Below are positions 7,055-9,052 of a stretch of DNA of 9,052 bases, in pieces. Under the pieces are notes generated by a model. The model searched no databases and was not told the DNA's origin. It worked only from the letters and a program-made list of their open reading frames with translations. Source of the DNA: Candidatus Poribacteria bacterium WGA-3G (lineage in GTDB: Bacteria; Poribacteria; WGA-4E; WGA-3G); the NCBI GenBank assembly GCA_000406005.1, contig ASZN01000125.1, forward strand, positions 1-9,052, read 5' to 3'. The position numbers and the translations under genes were made by a program. Numbering within the stretch: position 1 is the first letter of the stretch; each line of letters begins with the position of its first letter.

Positions 7055-7319
7055 TTTCGTATATCTTCCTTTCTTGGCGCGTCACTTTACGGGCACTAAT
7101 AATTCGGATTCGTTGCTCAAGATCCGTATGAGAGATAATCAGCAACCGTCCTTGTATTGACTCGCCAATTGTGATGTATCGTGTTTCATCATATGAGTGG
7201 TCTGGATCAGGAAATGTAAATGCCAATGGATCACCAAATACGGTTGATGCTTCGTGAAAAGATACATCGTGTTTAGCAAGATTACTTGTTGCTTTGTTGG
7301 AGTTCCATTCAAATTCCAT
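7047..7319 (-). CDS. brnT: BrnT-family (DUF497) type II toxin
   Basis: This 90-residue protein is the normal length for DUF497/COG2929. The N-terminus MEFEWNSNKATSNLAKHDVS followed by FHEASTVFGDP matches the family pattern (aromatic-x-W-[DN]-x-x-K, N-x-x-KH-x-[VI]-SF, A-x-x-VF-x-D). The end IRIISARKVTRQERKIYE matches the RIISAR..T..ER..Y hallmark. By family knowledge BrnT is a RelE-fold ribonuclease that slows translation under stress and is held inactive by its antitoxin. Toxin comes first and antitoxin second, with an 8-nt overlap, the usual brnTA order. No clear Shine-Dalgarno is seen before the ATG. The 79-nt gap 7320-7398 contains GTTGAA and TTCAAC arms 14 nt apart on the minus strand, a weak candidate operator. 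Confidence 0.9.
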   Translation of the reverse strand: MEFEWNSNKATSNLAKHDVSFHEASTVFGDPLAFTFPDPDHSYDETRYITIGESIQGRLLIISHTDLEQRIRIISARKVTRQERKIYENG

Positions 7320-7398
7320 TATATCAATTTAGCAGCTTGTTGTTCAGTTGAAAGGTCAAAGTACAATTCAACAGCAAATGGTATACATCATCTCAAAA

Positions 7399-8244
7399 CT
7401 ATAATTCAGATTCGTTAATTTTATTGTAGATGTCGGTTCCCATGGTGACTAATTTCTTACGGATTTCATCCCAAGCGTCTCGATCTTTCTTGCCTTTGTC
7501 AAGGACAGGGAATTTGACTGCAAGTGTGGCAGTATTTTTGCATTCGTAATTGTATTCCGATTTTGGAAATAACATCATGATTTCGTCTCTGCGTTCCGAC
7601 GGGTTTTCTCCGTAAAATTCCAATTGGACATAGCATCGCTGGTTTCTAATACAAAGCCAAACTCCGATGCAATTGATAGTCTTGCCTATCCACCAATCGC
7701 TAGGACCAATAGGCACTGGTGTTCCCACAAACAATTCGCCGAATTCACCCGCGCGAACTGGTGCCCAGAATTTACTATACTCAACATCGGTTACCGGTCC
7801 AATTTGGATATCTATCGCAGGTCCAGCAACGTGATGAAAGGAGAACTCTTCATGGGAGTTGACTTGTGCTTGAATAAGATACCAATCGATGTTGCTCTCC
7901 TCATTACGCCGGTTACATGTGACAATCATGAGATCTTCAAAACTTTCAGCTACCAATACAGCTACGGTAGCATTTCGTGATCGAGCGTAAGCCTCAAGTC
8001 TGCCCCAGTGATCCCAATCTGCCTTGCCGAACTGATCTTTCTGGCCAAACTGATTTTCGACCACGAGTATGCCATCCTCGCCTTCAGCAACAATGTCTGC
8101 TCTACGCGTGCCAATACTGGATTCTGTCTCCGGATCCTCAAAACTTCCGACTCTGAGGGCATCAAGATTGTCGGCAAGATCGACTGAGAACTCTTCCTCT
8201 CGGTTGTAGATAGACGAAAGTGGAATTGTTTTTTGCAGTTTCAT
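7399..8244 (-). CDS. DUF4268-like protein with PD-(D/E)XK nuclease-type N-terminal domain
   Basis: The protein has 281 residues. The N-terminal half carries a PD-(D/E)XK-like core: Asp50 in GTRRADIVAE, then Glu63-Asn-Gln65 in ILVVENQFGQKDQ, then WDHWGRLEAYARS and a hydrophobic strand VAVLVAE. This VENQ signature followed by an H-x-x-[GR]-x-L-x-x-YA helix is what I know from DUF4268-containing proteins, often found in mobile or defence-related regions. The C-terminal half (CYVQLEFYGENPSERRDEIM, LFPKSE) fits the DUF4268 domain. Gln replaces the classical catalytic Lys, as in some family members, so cleavage activity is uncertain. No methyltransferase or helicase partner is present. AGGAAGGA stands 12 nt before the ATG. 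The gene follows the PIN gene with a short gap and precedes BrnT. Confidence 0.78.
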   Translation of the reverse strand: MKLQKTIPLSSIYNREEEFSVDLADNLDALRVGSFEDPETESSIGTRRADIVAEGEDGILVVENQFGQKDQFGKADWDHWGRLEAYARSRNATVAVLVAESFEDLMIVTCNRRNEESNIDWYLIQAQVNSHEEFSFHHVAGPAIDIQIGPVTDVEYSKFWAPVRAGEFGELFVGTPVPIGPSDWWIGKTINCIGVWLCIRNQRCYVQLEFYGENPSERRDEIMMLFPKSEYNYECKNTATLAVKFPVLDKGKKDRDAWDEIRKKLVTMGTDIYNKINESEL

Positions 8245-8262
8245 TTATGTTCGCTATCCTTC

Positions 8263-8334
8263 CTAAAAATCCAAACTCACACCCATCATAACCAAACGCG
8301 GCGAACTCCATGACAGCGGATGTGAATGCTTCAT
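8263..8334 (-). CDS. Possible 23-residue small protein or gene remnant
   Basis: Between the PIN gene and the DUF4268 gene an ATG at 8334 opens a frame of 23 codons ending in TAG at 8263. The peptide is MKHSHPLSWS, SPRLVMMGVSLDF. A perfect AAGGAG lies at 8345-8350, 10 nt before the ATG and directly after the PIN gene's stop (8352). Its stop is followed 18 nt later by the next gene's ATG. I do not recognise the peptide. It could be a real small protein, a translational coupler, or the 5' remnant of a lost gene. Confidence 0.35.
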   Translation of the reverse strand: MKHSHPLSWSSPRLVMMGVSLDF

Positions 8335-8344
8335 GGTGTTCCAA

Positions 8345-8350
8345 CTCCTT
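8345..8350 (-). promoter_or_regulatory. Strong ribosome binding site before the 23-codon ORF
   Basis: Minus-strand AAGGAG lies right after the PIN-gene stop. The next long gene starts about 100 nt further on, so this site can serve only the small ORF. Confidence 0.45.
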
Positions 8351-8351
8351 T

Positions 8352-8813
8352 TTAAGGGTGGGTATTTGGATCATCTACTGACAGCCCTTCAGCTGTAGCT
8401 GCGGCATTGAGCACCTTATCTGCAGAAAGAAAAGAGAGCGGCGGAATTCCACTTACGATACAAAGTGCCTGAACTTCGCATGCCCCTGCAAGCTGCACCG
8501 CATCAAAGCCGCGTAAACCATAAGTTTCAGCTAAAGTCATCGCCCGATTCACCAATTGCTCGGTCACCTCAATGATCTGATACTCATTCAGTAAGTCATT
8601 TTTCAAGGTGGCAATTACCATCGCTGCGTCAGCAGAGATAATTGTGCCATCCCGTTTCCGTCGCGAGATAGCAGAAACAATCTCAACACCTGTAATGCGG
8701 ACAGTGTAAATTTCGTTCCCTGCAACAGGATCAGTGATGCTGAGAACCCATTCTGAACCAATTTGATTGACGTAACGTTTAACGAGACAACTACTATCCA
8801 TATAGTAGATCAC
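8352..8813 (-). CDS. PIN-domain toxin, VapC-type ribonuclease
   Basis: This 153-residue protein is a typical PIN-domain length. The conserved acidic residues are all present: Asp6 (YYMDSSCLVKRYV), Glu44 (TGVEIVSAISRR), Asp104 (RGFDAVQLAGA) and Asp132 (FLSADKVLNAA). By family knowledge such proteins are Mg2+-dependent RNases that cut tRNA or rRNA and are silenced by a co-expressed antitoxin. The start is a GTG at 8813 that overlaps the TGA of the upstream antitoxin by 4 nt (GTGA), the usual translational coupling. AGGAG lies 11 nt upstream. A later ATG at 8801 would leave only one residue before the first catalytic Asp, so the GTG is preferred. The active site looks intact, so the toxin is probably functional. 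Confidence 0.9.
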   Translation of the reverse strand: MIYYMDSSCLVKRYVNQIGSEWVLSITDPVAGNEIYTVRITGVEIVSAISRRKRDGTIISADAAMVIATLKNDLLNEYQIIEVTEQLVNRAMTLAETYGLRGFDAVQLAGACEVQALCIVSGIPPLSFLSADKVLNAAATAEGLSVDDPNTHP

Positions 8814-9052
8814 TGCCTATTCCGCTCCTCAATAATTGTTTCTGAGACAGGTTTTCCCTTGACCTCAATCAGTTGCCGTTCAATCGTGGCAGTGACATGA
8901 GGGTTCTTCACCTCTTTAACTAAGCCTTGTGACAGCAGGACTTGATGAAATACTGCCAGTTTATCAGCTTCGTCTTGCTCTTTCAATAGTTTCAGTAACT
9001 GATGCCTGTCAGTCGGACTTAATGTTTTTATGGCTTCTGCAATTTCTTGCAT
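8810..9052 (-). CDS. Antitoxin-like partner of the PIN toxin, start at the window edge
   Basis: Eighty residues are visible, beginning with an ATG formed by the last three bases of the window, so the true start could lie outside. The N-terminus MQEIAEAIKTLSPTDRHQLL with KLLKEQDEADK is a charged helical segment. The C-terminus (LVKEVKNPHVTATIERQLIE, VKGKPVSETIIEER) matches the toxin-binding tail of antitoxins that precede PIN genes in cyanobacteria and similar bacteria. The 4-nt overlap with the PIN gene supports a coupled pair in antitoxin-toxin order. No AbrB- or RHH-type DNA-binding motif is obvious. The identification rests on position and tail pattern. Confidence 0.78.
   Translation of the reverse strand: MQEIAEAIKTLSPTDRHQLLKLLKEQDEADKLAVFHQVLLSQGLVKEVKNPHVTATIERQLIEVKGKPVSETIIEERNRQ

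Noticed and set aside
7318..7323. TATAAT on the minus strand at the BrnT start as a -10 box
   Set aside because: It overlaps the ATG, so transcription would begin inside the gene, and there is no -35 at a proper distance.
8162..8374. Minus-strand open frame of 70 codons across the PIN/nuclease junction
   Set aside because: It overlaps the ends of both recognised genes in another frame and has no ribosome binding site. The 23-codon frame in the same gap has a much better one.

Overview
The window carries at least ten genes, all read from the minus strand, so the natural reading order is from position 9052 down to 1. Coding density is high. The large plus-strand open frames are antisense shadows of the minus-strand genes. 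The gene content (a very large secreted protein with a C-terminal sorting-type Ig-like domain, followed by a PorV/UPF0164-type outer-membrane protein, beside several small toxin-antitoxin-like genes of types common in cyanobacteria) suggests a Gram-negative bacterium of the FCB/candidate-phylum kind. Candidatus Poribacteria is my best guess by family resemblance only; no rRNA or marker gene is present to prove it.

Region A (9052-6357) is a cluster of small toxin-antitoxin or nuclease genes. In reading order it holds a VapB-like antitoxin and an overlapping PIN-domain (VapC-type) RNase; a possible 23-codon ORF with a strong ribosome binding site; a PD-(D/E)XK-like protein of the DUF4268 kind; a BrnT (DUF497) toxin with an overlapping antitoxin that is not a typical BrnA; and a small protein that appears to join a KVHEF-type domain to an antitoxin-like tail. 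Immediately after that last gene is a 41-bp decayed copy of its own 5' end, carrying an in-frame stop.

Region B (6317-4512) is one gene for a polytopic membrane glycosyltransferase of the GT39/ArnT/PMT class. Its start codon sits at the edge of the decayed gene copy.

Region C (4511-4017) has a promoter-like region with a perfect 13-bp palindrome and a HigA-type HTH antitoxin gene without any adjacent HigB toxin.

Region D (3919-1) is a two-gene unit: a 992-residue secreted protein with a signal peptide and a T9SS/FlgD-type C-terminal domain, then, 12 nt later and with a good ribosome binding site, a PorV-like outer-membrane protein that runs off the left edge of the window. The pair is probably co-expressed and cell-envelope-directed. 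No rRNA, tRNA, CRISPR array, insertion sequence or convincing rho-independent terminator was seen, and no gene-free stretch exceeds about 120 bases.
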